Origin: Paracoccus methylarcula
GTDB lineage: Bacteria > Pseudomonadota > Alphaproteobacteria > Rhodobacterales > Rhodobacteraceae
Direction: 5' to 3'
Length of the DNA stretch: 64,000 nt
NCBI RefSeq assembly: GCF_003007735.2
Contig: NZ_PXNQ02000003.1
Span: 1-64,000, forward strand
Shown: one piece after another, positions 19,255-28,858 of the stretch
Layout: each line of letters opens with the position of its first letter
How positions within the stretch are numbered: position 1 is the first letter of the stretch
Program-made: the position numbers and the translations under genes
Notes under the pieces: model-generated
Told to the model about the DNA's origin: nothing
The model's input: only the letters and a program-made list of their open reading frames with translations
Databases searched by the model: none

Positions 19255-20277
19255 ATGTCCTTACCGCCTGAATCATCCCGGCCATCCGATGGCAGCGTCA
19301 CCGCCGACGATGTCGCCGCCGCCGCCGGGGTGTCGCGCTGGACGGTGGCGCGGGCCTTCAAGAAGGATGCCTCGATCTCGCGCAAGAGCCGCGAAAAGGT
19401 CATTGCAGCGGCAGAGCGCCTTGGCTATGCGCCCGATCTGCTGGCCTCGTCACTGGCGTCGGACCGATCCAACCTGGTGGCGCTGATCACCAACGATTTC
19501 AACAATCCGCACAAGCTGGTGCTGCTGGAACGCCTGACCCGCATTCTCTGGTCGCGGGGCTGGGGCACGCTGCTGGTGCATATGTCCGACAGCGAGGACG
19601 CCTCGGCCGCATTGCTGGCGGCCAGCCAGCGCCGGGTTGATGCGGCAGTGCTGATCGGCACGCGCTTCGACGACCGGATACTGGACACGGCCCTGGGGGC
19701 ACGGCGGGTCAAGAAACTGGTGATCTTCGCCCGCTACAGCCAGAACCCGAACACGCTGAACATCGCCTGCGACGATGTGGTCGCCATGCGGCAGATCGCC
19801 GACCATCTGCTTGGCGCCGGATATAGCCGCCCGGTCTTTGTCGCCGGACCCGATACGCAATCGGCCAAGCTGCATCGCAAGTCCGCCTTCGGTGAATACT
19901 GGATCCGGCAGACCGGAAACGAGGTGCCGGTGATCCATGTGACAGAATATGATTTCGGCGCGGCGATCCATGGCGTCACCGATCTTCTGGCCGATGCGAC
20001 GCCCGCGCAGCGGCCCGATGTGCTGGTCTGCGAAAACGACATCATCGCCATCGGCGCCATGGACGCGGTGCGCTACCGGCTCGGGCTGAGGGTGCCGCAG
20101 GACATCGCGGTCACGGGCTTCGACGATATTCCGCTCTCGGCCTCGCCCGCCTATCTGCTGACCACCTACCGGCAACCGATCACCGGCATGACCGAGAAAC
20201 TGCTGGAGATGCTTGAGGGCGGGCTGAGCGAGGATGTCTTCCTGCCTGGCCAGTTCATCCTGCGGAACAGCAGTTGA
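19255..20277 (+). CDS. LacI-family transcriptional regulator of the inositol operon
   Basis: 340 residues. A LacI helix-turn-helix lies at about residues 16-40 (TADDVAAAAGVSRWTVARAF), followed by a hinge helix (RLGYAPDLLASSLAS). A periplasmic-binding-type effector domain follows (VLICENDIIAIGAMDA-like region, TGFDDIPLSA). It is transcribed away from iolG, and two matching palindromes lie between them. Repression relieved by an inositol intermediate is inferred. The ATG at 19255 has only a weak ribosome-binding site. Confidence 0.9.
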   Translation: MSLPPESSRPSDGSVTADDVAAAAGVSRWTVARAFKKDASISRKSREKVIAAAERLGYAPDLLASSLASDRSNLVALITNDFNNPHKLVLLERLTRILWSRGWGTLLVHMSDSEDASAALLAASQRRVDAAVLIGTRFDDRILDTALGARRVKKLVIFARYSQNPNTLNIACDDVVAMRQIADHLLGAGYSRPVFVAGPDTQSAKLHRKSAFGEYWIRQTGNEVPVIHVTEYDFGAAIHGVTDLLADATPAQRPDVLVCENDIIAIGAMDAVRYRLGLRVPQDIAVTGFDDIPLSASPAYLLTTYRQPITGMTEKLLEMLEGGLSEDVFLPGQFILRNSS

Positions 20278-20428
20278 GAGGGGCGGACAGAGTGCCATTT
20301 CCCGCGAAACACGGGCCGAAAGGGTTGTAACCGCCAGCCCAAGGGGGCATGCAATCGCCATGCCTACCCTCGCGCGATCCACGGAAGCCATCGCGCGGGA
20401 GGCATATCGCGATAACGGAGACTGCCAG

Positions 20429-21358
20429 ATGACCACATCCATGATCCTGTCCATCGGCGAAGCCATGGTGGAACTGTCGCAAGCCGGCAAGGACGGACTT
20501 TGGCAGGTGGGAATAGCGGGTGATACGCTCAATACCGCGTGGTATCTGCGCCGCCTGCTGTCCGATGACTGGCAGGTTGGCTATTTCACGCGTGTCGGCT
20601 CCGGCGAGTTCTCGCAAAGGATGATCGACTTCCTGACCGCCGAGGGCATCGATACCGCACATGTCGGGCGCGACTCGCAACGCGAGATCGGCCTCTATGC
20701 AATCTCGCTGAAGGATGGAGAACGCAGCTTCAGCTATTGGCGCGACAATTCGGCGGCAAAGGGGCTGGCCGACGATCCCGGCATATTGACCAAGGCGCTG
20801 ACCGGGACGCGGATCGCCTATCTGTCGGGCATCACGATGGCTATCCTGCCGGACGAGGCGCGAATGGCCTTGTTACAGGTCCTGCGTGAGGCGCGGGCAC
20901 AGGGCACGCAAATCGTCTTCGATCCGAATCTCCGGCCAAAGCTGTGGCCGGACACCACCACCATGTGCGATCGTATCGAGGCCGCGGCCGCGATCTCTGA
21001 CCTGATCCTGCCCAGCTTTGACGACGAGCGGGAATATTTCGGCGACAGCGATCCGCAGGCGACGGTTTCCCGCTATCTGAAACGCGGAGCCGGACAGGTG
21101 ATCGTCAAGGCCGGTGGCGATGCGATCCGGTTTGGCGGCAGCGAAGGCGAAGGGCTGATCGACGACCTGGAGCGTGAAACGCCGGTGGACACGACCTCGG
21201 CGGGCGACAGCTTCAACGCCGGCTATCTCGCCGCGAAACTGCAAGGCGCCTATATCAGGGCCGCGATCCGCGCCGGGCACGCGCTGAGCCGTCAGGTGAT
21301 CCGCCATCGTGGTGCCCTGGTCCGCGAAGCGGTGCTGGCAGTTCAGGCAGGGGGGTGA
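20429..21358 (+). CDS. kdgK: PfkB-family sugar kinase, probable 2-keto-3-deoxygluconate kinase
   Basis: 309 residues. The N-terminal ILSIGEAMVEL and the C-terminal anion-hole motif DTTSAGDSFNAGYLA are PfkB signatures. The sequence pattern (GIAGDTLNTAWYLRR near 30, YWRDNSAAKG near 100) matches KDG kinases, which make 2-keto-3-deoxy-6-phosphogluconate for the Entner-Doudoroff route. CGGAG lies about 9 bases before the ATG. It sits alone between the LacI-type regulator and tsaC, with no linked uronate genes, so the exact sugar is not certain. Confidence 0.82.
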   Translation: MTTSMILSIGEAMVELSQAGKDGLWQVGIAGDTLNTAWYLRRLLSDDWQVGYFTRVGSGEFSQRMIDFLTAEGIDTAHVGRDSQREIGLYAISLKDGERSFSYWRDNSAAKGLADDPGILTKALTGTRIAYLSGITMAILPDEARMALLQVLREARAQGTQIVFDPNLRPKLWPDTTTMCDRIEAAAAISDLILPSFDDEREYFGDSDPQATVSRYLKRGAGQVIVKAGGDAIRFGGSEGEGLIDDLERETPVDTTSAGDSFNAGYLAAKLQGAYIRAAIRAGHALSRQVIRHRGALVREAVLAVQAGG

Positions 21359-21383
21359 GCCCCCGCCGCCAGGAGTATTTGCA
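21351..21383 (+). repeat. dispersed hairpin element, partial copy
   Basis: GGGGG-TGAG-CCCCC overlapping the kinase stop codon, then CCGCCAGGAGTATTTGCAAG. It resembles the hairpin and GGATATTT part of the dispersed element but lacks the AAGAAGAAG tail, so it is a weak member. Confidence 0.4.
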
Positions 21384-21436
21384 AGCCGCCACACATGGGC
21401 TATGGCCAGCCACGACCTGCTTGCGAAGGTGATGCG

Positions 21437-22396
21437 ATGATCATTCAAAGCTCGGATCCCAATGCCTTGCCATTGGCCGTCGATATATTGTCCCGGTATG
21501 AGCTGGTCGCATTGCCGACCGAGACGGTATACGGGCTTGCGGGCCTGTCCACCTCCCCTGATGCGATCGCGAGGATCTACGCCGCCAAGAACCGCTCCCC
21601 GAGCAATCCGCTGATCTCGCATGTCGCGGATATCGCCATGGCGGAGCGCTATGTCAGCTTCGATCCCGTTTCGCGACGGTTGGCCGAAGCCTTCTGGCCC
21701 GGACCGCTGACACTGATCCTGCCGCTGCGCGCGGGCGAAGGCATCGACCGAAACTCGACTGCGGGACAGGATTCGGCAGCGATCCGTGCGCCTGCCGGCT
21801 TCGCGCATGAGGTCATTACACAGCTGGAAAAGCCGGTTGCCGCCCCGAGCGCGAATACATCGGGACGGATCAGCCCGACCACCGCGCAGCATGTCGCTGA
21901 TGATCTGGGTCAACGGATACCGCTGATCGTGGATGGAGGCCCGACCACGCTAGGCGTCGAATCGACCGTGATACGGGTAACCGATGCAGGTGTGGCCATC
22001 CTGCGCCCCGGGGCCTTGAGCGCCGATCTCTTGGCCGAGGTGGCGGATGCGCCGCTGACCGGAGTGACGCCCGGAACGGAAAAACTGTCGCCGGGCATGA
22101 TGAGTTCGCATTACGCGCCACGCGCCAGGATGCGCCTGAACGCAGAGCGGATCGAACCCGGCGAAGCGGTGCTGGGTTTCGGATCGGCCCTGATCCCGGG
22201 GATCGATGCGGCGGCGGAGGTCTTCGATCTCAGCCCCTCCGGCAATCTGGACGAGGCCGCGCGAAACCTGTTCGGCCTGATGCACATGGCCGATGCCACC
22301 GGGGCAGAGAGCATCGCCGTCGTTCCCATCCCGAAACATGGGTTGGGGCTTGCCATCAATGACAGGTTGCAGCGGGCGGCGGCTCCGCGCGGCTGA
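21437..22396 (+). CDS. tsaC: L-threonylcarbamoyladenylate synthase (Sua5/YwlC/YrdC)
   Basis: 319 residues: a YrdC domain (PTETVYGLAGLS; KNRSPSNPLISHV; PSANTSGRISPT) followed by a C-terminal Sua5 domain (SPGMMSSHYAP linker, then a Rossmann-like part). It makes threonylcarbamoyl-AMP from threonine, bicarbonate and ATP for t6A37 in ANN-decoding tRNAs. The partners tsaD and tsaB are also in this window (36.1 and 44.5 kb). ATG 21437 was chosen because the family begins at this point; the upstream codons are poorly conserved in type. Confidence 0.93.
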   Translation: MIIQSSDPNALPLAVDILSRYELVALPTETVYGLAGLSTSPDAIARIYAAKNRSPSNPLISHVADIAMAERYVSFDPVSRRLAEAFWPGPLTLILPLRAGEGIDRNSTAGQDSAAIRAPAGFAHEVITQLEKPVAAPSANTSGRISPTTAQHVADDLGQRIPLIVDGGPTTLGVESTVIRVTDAGVAILRPGALSADLLAEVADAPLTGVTPGTEKLSPGMMSSHYAPRARMRLNAERIEPGEAVLGFGSALIPGIDAAAEVFDLSPSGNLDEAARNLFGLMHMADATGAESIAVVPIPKHGLGLAINDRLQRAAAPRG

Positions 22397-22414
22397 CCGG
22401 GCAATGCCGGTCAG
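22393..22414. terminator. hairpin between convergent tsaC and ileS, possible bidirectional terminator
   Basis: Perfect 8-bp stem CTGACCGG/CCGGTCAG with a 6-base loop, overlapping the tsaC stop codon and 16 bases past the ileS stop. No T-tract on either side, so the assignment is tentative. Confidence 0.4.
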
Positions 22415-22429
22415 CGCACAGGCTGCGAT

Positions 22430-25342
22430 CTAGGCGCCGCTCAGCACCTCGTCGCAGCGGGCGCAGACTCCTGGATGGGCATGGCTGCCGACATCGGGCA
22501 GGATCTTCCAGCAGCGCTGGCATTTCTCGCCTTCCGCCAGTTCGAAAACCGCGCCGATTCCGGGGATCTCGGCCATGCGGAACGCCTCGTTCGGGGCCGG
22601 GTCGGCGGTTAGCGACAGGTTCGACACGATGCAGATATCGGTGAAATTCACCGATCTCAACGCCGCCAGCGCCTCTTCATCCTCGACATGGACGACCGGC
22701 GCCGCCTCGAGGCTGGCACCAATGGTCTTGTCGCTGCGCCTGATCTCCAGCGCCGCCGTGACCACCCGGCGGGCGCGGCGCACCTGATCCCATTTCGCGG
22801 CCAGCGGCTCGTTCAGCCAGTCCGCAGGCGTGGCGGGAAAATCATGCAGATGCACGCTGTCGTCTTCCGAGGGGAAGCGCGACAGCCAGACATCCTCCAT
22901 CGTGAAGGGCAGGATCGGCGCGAGCCATGTCACCAGCCGGTGGAACAGGATATCCAGCACCGTCCGCGCGGCGCGGCGGCGGGTGCTGCCCGGCGCATCG
23001 CAGTAAAGCGCGTCCTTGCGGATATCGAAATAGAAGGATGACAGGTCGATGGTGCAGAACTGGAACAGCTTCTGGAACACGCCCTGGAAGTCATAGGCGT
23101 CATAGCCCTTGCGCACCGCGTGATCCAGTTGCGCCAGGCGATGCAGCACCCATTGCTCCAACTCGGGCATCTCGGAGGGTTCCAGCTTTTCGGCATCCGA
23201 GAAACCGGCCAGGTTACCCAGCATGAAACGCAGCGTGTTGCGCAAGCGGCGATAGCTGTCTGCGGTGCCTTTCAGGATCTCGGGACCGATGCGGCTGTCG
23301 GCGGTGTAATCCACCTGCGCCACCCAGAGCCGCAGGATATCCGCGCCATATTGCTTGACGATCTCGGCGGGGACGATGGTGTTGCCAAGCGATTTGGACA
23401 TCTTCATGCCCTTGGCATCCAGCGTGAAGCCATGCGTCAGCACGCCGCGATAGGGCGCACGCCCCCTGGTGGCGCTGGCCTGCAAGAGCGAGGACTGGAA
23501 CCAGCCGCGATGCTGGTCGGTGCCCTCCAGATACAGGTCGGCAATCCCGTCGGGCGAGCCGTCTGCGCGGTCGCGGATCACGAAGGAATGGGTCGAGCCG
23601 GAATCGAACCAGACATCCAGCACATCCGTGACCTGATCATATTCCTCGGGGTTCACGACACCGTCCAGCACCTGCGCCTTGAAGCCCTCGCGATACCAGA
23701 CATCCGCGCCCTCGGCCTCGAAGGCGGCGATGATGCGGTCGTTGACGCGCTGATCGCGCAGCAGGAAATCCGGGTCGGTGGGCTTGGCACCCTTCCGGAC
23801 GAAACAGGTCAGCGGCACACCCCATGCCCGCTGCCGCGACAGCACCCAATCGGGCCGGCTCGCGACCATCGAATGGATCCGGTTGCGCCCGGTCTGTGGC
23901 GTCCAGCGCACCAGCTTGTCGATCGAGGTCAGCGCGCGGGCGCGGATCGTGTCGCCATGCTCGCCCATGCCGTCATCCAGAGGCTTGTCGATGGCAGCGA
24001 ACCATTGCGCGGTATTGCGGAAGATCAGCGGTGCCTTGGAGCGCCAGCTATGCGGATAGGAATGCTTGATCCTGCCCTTGGCCAGAAGCGCCCCGGCATA
24101 GGCCAGTTGCTTGATGACACTGACATTTGCGGGGCCATCCTTGCCATCCGCAGCGACGATCTCTTGCCCGCCGAAGATCGGCAGATCGGCGCGATAGCTG
24201 CCATCCGGCTCGACATTATAGGTCATCGGCAGGCCGTGTTTCAGACCAAGCTGGTAGTCGTCATCGCCGTGACTGGGCGCGGTATGGACGAAACCCGTCC
24301 CGGCCTCGTCGGTGACGTGATCGCCAGGCAGCATCGGGACATCGTAATCCCATTCGCCTGCCGCACCCTCGACGGCTCGGAATGGATGGGCAAGGGTCAG
24401 CCCCTTGAACTCGTCGGCCGAAACGTCGCGCAGGCGTTTGTGATTTTCCACCTTCGCCGCGCTCATCACGCTCTCGGCCAAGGCATCGGCAAGGATCAGC
24501 TTCTCGCCCGGCGTTGCGGTCGAATTTTCGGCAACTTCACTGATCTCGTAAAGCCCATAGGCGATGTCGGGATGATAGGCGACGGCGCGGTTCTGCGGGA
24601 TGGTCCATGGAGTCGTGGTCCAGATCACCACCGACGCACCGTCCAGAACCCCGTCCACCGGCTTGAACCGCACCCAGATCGTGTGACTGGTATGGTCGTG
24701 ATACTCGACCTCGGCCTCGGCCAGCGCGGTCTTTTCGACCGGCGACCACATCACCGGCTTGGACCCCTGGTAGAGCGAGCCGTTCATCAAGAGCTTCATG
24801 AACTCGGCCGCGATCACCGCCTCGGCATGGTAGTTCATGGTCAGGTAGGGATCGTCCCATTTGCCGGTCACGCCAAGACGCTTGAACTCTTCGCGCTGCA
24901 CGTCGATCCACTCATCGGCGAAACGGCGGCATTCCTGCCGGAACTCGACCATGTCGACCGCGTCCTTGTCCAATCCCTTGGCGCGGTATTGCTCTTCGAT
25001 CTTCCACTCGATCGGCAGGCCGTGGCAATCCCATCCCGGCACATAGCGCGAATCGCGGCCCATCATCTGCTGCGAGCGGACGATGAAATCCTTCAGCACC
25101 TTGTTCAGCGCGTGCCCGATATGCAGATGCCCGTTCGCGTAAGGGGGGCCATCATGCAGGATGAAGGGCGCGCGCTCCCCTGCCCGCTCGCGCAGGCGGT
25201 CATAGATGCCGATCCGTTTCCACCGGGCCAGCCATTCGGGCTCGCGCGCGGGCAGGCCGGCGCGCATGGGAAATTCGGTCTGCGGCAGAAAGACGGTGTC
25301 GCGGTAATCGGGTGCGTCGGCCTGGGATGTATCGGCGCTCAT
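22430..25342 (-). CDS. ileS: isoleucyl-tRNA synthetase
   Basis: 970 residues, class Ia synthetase. The HIGH motif is HLHIGH (in NGHLHIGHALNK) near residue 75, and KMSKS is present (MKMSKSLGNT) near residue 650. An editing domain inserts between them, and a C-terminal zinc finger (CQRCWKI ... CARCDEV) closes the protein, as in bacterial-type IleRS. Stand-alone gene, convergent with tsaC. Confidence 0.97.
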   Translation of the reverse strand: MSADTSQADAPDYRDTVFLPQTEFPMRAGLPAREPEWLARWKRIGIYDRLRERAGERAPFILHDGPPYANGHLHIGHALNKVLKDFIVRSQQMMGRDSRYVPGWDCHGLPIEWKIEEQYRAKGLDKDAVDMVEFRQECRRFADEWIDVQREEFKRLGVTGKWDDPYLTMNYHAEAVIAAEFMKLLMNGSLYQGSKPVMWSPVEKTALAEAEVEYHDHTSHTIWVRFKPVDGVLDGASVVIWTTTPWTIPQNRAVAYHPDIAYGLYEISEVAENSTATPGEKLILADALAESVMSAAKVENHKRLRDVSADEFKGLTLAHPFRAVEGAAGEWDYDVPMLPGDHVTDEAGTGFVHTAPSHGDDDYQLGLKHGLPMTYNVEPDGSYRADLPIFGGQEIVAADGKDGPANVSVIKQLAYAGALLAKGRIKHSYPHSWRSKAPLIFRNTAQWFAAIDKPLDDGMGEHGDTIRARALTSIDKLVRWTPQTGRNRIHSMVASRPDWVLSRQRAWGVPLTCFVRKGAKPTDPDFLLRDQRVNDRIIAAFEAEGADVWYREGFKAQVLDGVVNPEEYDQVTDVLDVWFDSGSTHSFVIRDRADGSPDGIADLYLEGTDQHRGWFQSSLLQASATRGRAPYRGVLTHGFTLDAKGMKMSKSLGNTIVPAEIVKQYGADILRLWVAQVDYTADSRIGPEILKGTADSYRRLRNTLRFMLGNLAGFSDAEKLEPSEMPELEQWVLHRLAQLDHAVRKGYDAYDFQGVFQKLFQFCTIDLSSFYFDIRKDALYCDAPGSTRRRAARTVLDILFHRLVTWLAPILPFTMEDVWLSRFPSEDDSVHLHDFPATPADWLNEPLAAKWDQVRRARRVVTAALEIRRSDKTIGASLEAAPVVHVEDEEALAALRSVNFTDICIVSNLSLTADPAPNEAFRMAEIPGIGAVFELAEGEKCQRCWKILPDVGSHAHPGVCARCDEVLSGA

Positions 25343-25694
25343 CGGGGCGTTCCTTGCTCGGGCGTTCGGAGATCATTTGGACAATAGTTGACCCGGCGGC
25401 GCGAAACCTCACACCACCGGGCAAGTAATTCGTGATCCGAACACCGGAAATTCCATGCCGCCTTCTATAGAAAGGCCGCGAACGGGCTGCAAGCACGCAA
25501 CGCGTCCTGCTGCCCGAACTTCAGGCAGCTTTCCGCGCGGATCGGGTAATTTCCCGTATTGGCGGCAGTTGTCACATTTCGTTACCGTTGCGATCTTTTA
25601 CTGCTGGCAGGCATGAATTAACGACATGGCCGAAGCGTTCTTTTGCTGTAGTCATGCATGATTTAGTGTTCCTCTCAGGACAAGGGGTTTGGAA
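25343..25694. other. intergenic region between divergent ileS and the glycosyltransferase-like gene
   Basis: About 350 bases without a convincing ORF. It should hold divergent promoters, but no consensus pair stands out. The part from 25560 to 25690 is noticeably richer in A and T than the neighbouring genes. Confidence 0.4.
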
Positions 25695-26786
25695 ATGGTG
25701 AAATTGAACAGTCCGAAAGCAGCGCCGAAGCCGGCCAAGGCAGCGTCAAAGCAGGCCGAGACGGCCCCGGGGAAGGTCAGGACTGAACGGAAGATCAAGG
25801 CGAAAGGCGCGAATCTCCTGATCGTCGCCCAGGGCGGTCGCCTGCAGTTCGAGGCGCTGATCTTTGCCGCCAGCCTGCGCCAATCGTCGCCCGATTATCC
25901 GGGACGGCTGATTATTGCCGAGCCGCAGCCCGAGGGGGCCTGGGCGGGTCATGACACCCTGATCGCGCCCGAGACCCGCGACGTGCTGGAATGGCTGGGG
26001 GCCGAAATCCATCCCTTCACGGCCCGGCATTTCGGCGCGCAATATCCCTATGGCAACAAGATCGAGGCGTTGCAGGTCCTGCCCCCGAAAGAGCCATTCA
26101 TCTTTTTCGACACCGACACGCTGATCACCGGCCCGCTGGACAGCATCAAGTTCGATTTCAAGCGCCCTTCCGCATCGATGCGGCGCGAAGGAACCTGGCC
26201 GATTCCGCCGCTCTACGGTCCGGGATACAGCACCATCTGGAAATCCCTCTATGACCGGTTCGGCCTGGACTTCGCCAGCACGCTGGATCCGAGCCAACCG
26301 GATGAACATTGGGAGCGTTACCTGTATTTCAACGCCGGCTGGTTCTTCGGGGCCGACCCGGAGGAATTTGGCCGCCGCTTCCTGGACTGGGCAATCGCCG
26401 TGCGCGACGAGCCGCAGGATGAACTGGCCTGCCAGAGTCTCGATCCATGGCTGGACCAGATCATCCTGCCACTGGTCATCCATTCCTTCGGCGGCACCCG
26501 GCCGGGGCCGGAACTGGCCGGACTCGACGGCGAGACGACCTGCCATTACCGCAACCTGCCGCTGCTATATGCACGCGAATCCGACAAGGTGGTCGAGGTG
26601 CTGGAAACGACCGTCGCGCATAACAGGATCAAGAAGCGCCTGAAGGAATGGGACGCCGCCCGCAAGCTGATCTACCAGGGCAAGGGCCGCGACAAGATCC
26701 GCGTCATGTTCGACCGCGACGCCTTGCCATCGAAGGAAAAGATGATTCGCAACCCGCTGAAGAAGTCGGGATGGTGGTTGCTCTGA
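25695..26786 (+). CDS. glycosyltransferase-like protein (DxD motif), function unknown
   Basis: 363 residues. The first 40 are rich in lysine, alanine and proline. A GT8-like nucleotide-sugar-binding pattern follows: NLLIVAQGGRLQFEA, then FFDTDTLITG with a DxD motif near residue 140. The later YLYFNAGWFFG resembles the acceptor-side motif of such enzymes. The ATG at 25695 has AAGGGG 7 bases upstream. It is monocistronic, and no polysaccharide genes are nearby. Donor and acceptor are unknown; only the fold class is proposed. Confidence 0.7.
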   Translation: MVKLNSPKAAPKPAKAASKQAETAPGKVRTERKIKAKGANLLIVAQGGRLQFEALIFAASLRQSSPDYPGRLIIAEPQPEGAWAGHDTLIAPETRDVLEWLGAEIHPFTARHFGAQYPYGNKIEALQVLPPKEPFIFFDTDTLITGPLDSIKFDFKRPSASMRREGTWPIPPLYGPGYSTIWKSLYDRFGLDFASTLDPSQPDEHWERYLYFNAGWFFGADPEEFGRRFLDWAIAVRDEPQDELACQSLDPWLDQIILPLVIHSFGGTRPGPELAGLDGETTCHYRNLPLLYARESDKVVEVLETTVAHNRIKKRLKEWDAARKLIYQGKGRDKIRVMFDRDALPSKEKMIRNPLKKSGWWLL

Positions 26787-26954
26787 CCGGGTCAGGGCGA
26801 TTGCCCCTTCTCTTCCCGCTTTACTTTGCCGGCCCCTGCCATTAGAGAGCTCCTCTTTGGCTCCGCAATTCTGCGGTGATGGGCACAGGCTTTGCCGTCA
26901 CCAGGGATAGGCGCCGTTGACCGGGTGCAAGGCGCCCCCCTTTCTGGCGAAGAC

Positions 26955-28787
26955 ATGATACGTAACGACATTGCCGGGCCCCTGGCCGCGGCGCTGGCAG
27001 CCAAGGGCTATGCCAGCCTCACTCCTGTTCAGGATTCCGTGCTGTCACCTGACGCCTCCGGGCGCGACTTGCTGGTTTCGGCCCAGACAGGCTCGGGCAA
27101 GACCGTGGCTTTCGGGCTGGCCATGGCCCCCGACATCCTGTCCGCCGCCGACATGCTGGCACCCACCGAGAGGCCGCTGGCATTGGCGATCGCGCCGACG
27201 CGGGAACTGGCATTACAGGTCGCGCGCGAACTGGCCTGGCTTTACGCAGAGGCCGGCGCGCAGATCGCCACCTGCGTGGGCGGCATGGATTTTCGCAACG
27301 AACACAGGGCATTGAAACGCGGAGCGCATATCGTCGTGGGCACGCCGGGCCGTCTGCGCGACCATATCGAACACAGCAGCCTCGATTTGTCCGGCCTGCA
27401 GGCCGCCGTGCTGGACGAGGCCGACGAGATGCTGGACCTGGGCTTTCGCGAGGATCTGGAATTCATCCTCCAGGCCGCCCCTGCCGAGCGCCGCACGCTG
27501 ATGTTCTCGGCCACCGTCCCTCCGGCCATCGAAAAGCTGGCGAAGGATTTTCAAAAGGATGCATTGCGCATCGTCACGGCCGGCGAAGCGCGCCAGCATG
27601 GGGATATCGAGTATCGCGCCCTGAACGTTGCCGCACGCGACCGCGAACCGGCAATCTTCAACCTGCTGCGTCTCCATGAAGCGCAAACGGCGATCGTTTT
27701 CTGCAAGACCCGCGCGAATGTGAACCATCTTCTGGCGCGGATGGCCAATCGCGGCTTCAAGGCGGTCGCGCTATCCGGGGAACTGAGCCAGCAGGAACGC
27801 AGTCACGCGCTGCTTGCCTTGCGCGACGGTCGGGCGAGGGTCTGTGTGGCCACCGATGTGGCCGCGCGCGGCATCGATCTGCCCGGGTTGGAACTGGTCA
27901 TCCATGCCGATTTGCCCACCAATGCGGATACCCTGCTGCATCGCTCGGGCCGCACCGGCCGGGCCGGGGCCAAGGGCGTCTCGGCGCTCATTGTTCCCCC
28001 CGCAGATCAGAAGAAGGCACAACGCCTGCTGAAAACCGCTCGCCTCGAAGCAACCTGGGCTCCGGCTCCGTCGGCGGATGAGGTCCGGGCGAGGGACGAT
28101 GCCAGGATCATGGACCATCCGACGCTGCAGGATGCCCCCGGCGACGAAGCGGCACTTGCCACAGCCCTGCTGGATCGGTTCGGCGCAGAGCAGCTTGCAT
28201 CGGCGTTCATCCGGCTGTGGCGCGAAGGCCGCCCGGTGCCCGAGGAACTGACCATATTGCGCGACCGCAACCCCGCCCCCATCGCTCCGCGCGAGCGTGG
28301 GGATTTCGGAGATGCCGCCTGGTTCTCCCTCTCGGTCGGCTATACCGGCCGCGCCGAGGCGCGCTGGCTGCTACCAAAGATCTGCGAAGCCGGTGACATC
28401 ACCCGCGACGCCATCGGCGCGATCCGCGTGCGCGAGAACGAAACCTATGTGCAAATCGCCACCGGGATGGCTGCGCGTTTCGGCGATCAGCTTGAACTGG
28501 AACCCGGACTGCTGATGCAGCGCCTGCCCGGCCAGCCCAGCCTCGAACGCACGGCCCCCGGCACCCAAGACATTCCCCGCCAGGATGCGCCAGCAGGGAC
28601 CGAAGACGACAAGGCTCGCCCCCGAAAGGCACGCTGGTCCGCAAGCGCCCGCAAAAGCCATAATGCGGCGAAACCGGGCGCGGCTTCTCCGAAAGGCAAG
28701 GCTCCGAAGGCGCATGGTAAAGCACGCTGGACCAAGCCCGCTTCGAAACAAAAGACGACGGGGAAGGAAACCGGGCGCAAACGCTAG
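26955..28787 (+). CDS. DEAD-box ATP-dependent RNA helicase
   Basis: 610 residues. Helicase motifs in order: Q motif (GYASLTPVQ), AQTGSGKT, PTRELALQ, TPGR, DEADEML, SAT, then the second core domain ending in HRSGRTGRAG. A DbpA-like RNA-binding domain follows at about 450-530, and a basic lysine/alanine-rich tail of 70 residues ends the protein. It probably unwinds structured RNA in ribosome assembly or mRNA decay. The ribosome-binding site before ATG 26955 is weak; upstream codons do not resemble the family. Confidence 0.92.
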   Translation: MIRNDIAGPLAAALAAKGYASLTPVQDSVLSPDASGRDLLVSAQTGSGKTVAFGLAMAPDILSAADMLAPTERPLALAIAPTRELALQVARELAWLYAEAGAQIATCVGGMDFRNEHRALKRGAHIVVGTPGRLRDHIEHSSLDLSGLQAAVLDEADEMLDLGFREDLEFILQAAPAERRTLMFSATVPPAIEKLAKDFQKDALRIVTAGEARQHGDIEYRALNVAARDREPAIFNLLRLHEAQTAIVFCKTRANVNHLLARMANRGFKAVALSGELSQQERSHALLALRDGRARVCVATDVAARGIDLPGLELVIHADLPTNADTLLHRSGRTGRAGAKGVSALIVPPADQKKAQRLLKTARLEATWAPAPSADEVRARDDARIMDHPTLQDAPGDEAALATALLDRFGAEQLASAFIRLWREGRPVPEELTILRDRNPAPIAPRERGDFGDAAWFSLSVGYTGRAEARWLLPKICEAGDITRDAIGAIRVRENETYVQIATGMAARFGDQLELEPGLLMQRLPGQPSLERTAPGTQDIPRQDAPAGTEDDKARPRKARWSASARKSHNAAKPGAASPKGKAPKAHGKARWTKPASKQKTTGKETGRKR

Positions 28788-28823
28788 AGCAGGTTGCGGC
28801 TTATCGGTTTCGGATGTGCATGT

Positions 28824-28858
28824 TTCTTCTTCATCCCGATATCCCCCCGGGGGGCCGG
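28824..28858 (-). repeat. dispersed ATGAAGAAGAA element, copy 3
   Basis: On the minus strand: CCCCCCGGGGGGATATC, then GGGATGAAGAAGAAA. It lies 37 bases after the helicase stop and opposes that gene. The hairpin is replaced by a self-complementary C6G6 block. Confidence 0.65.
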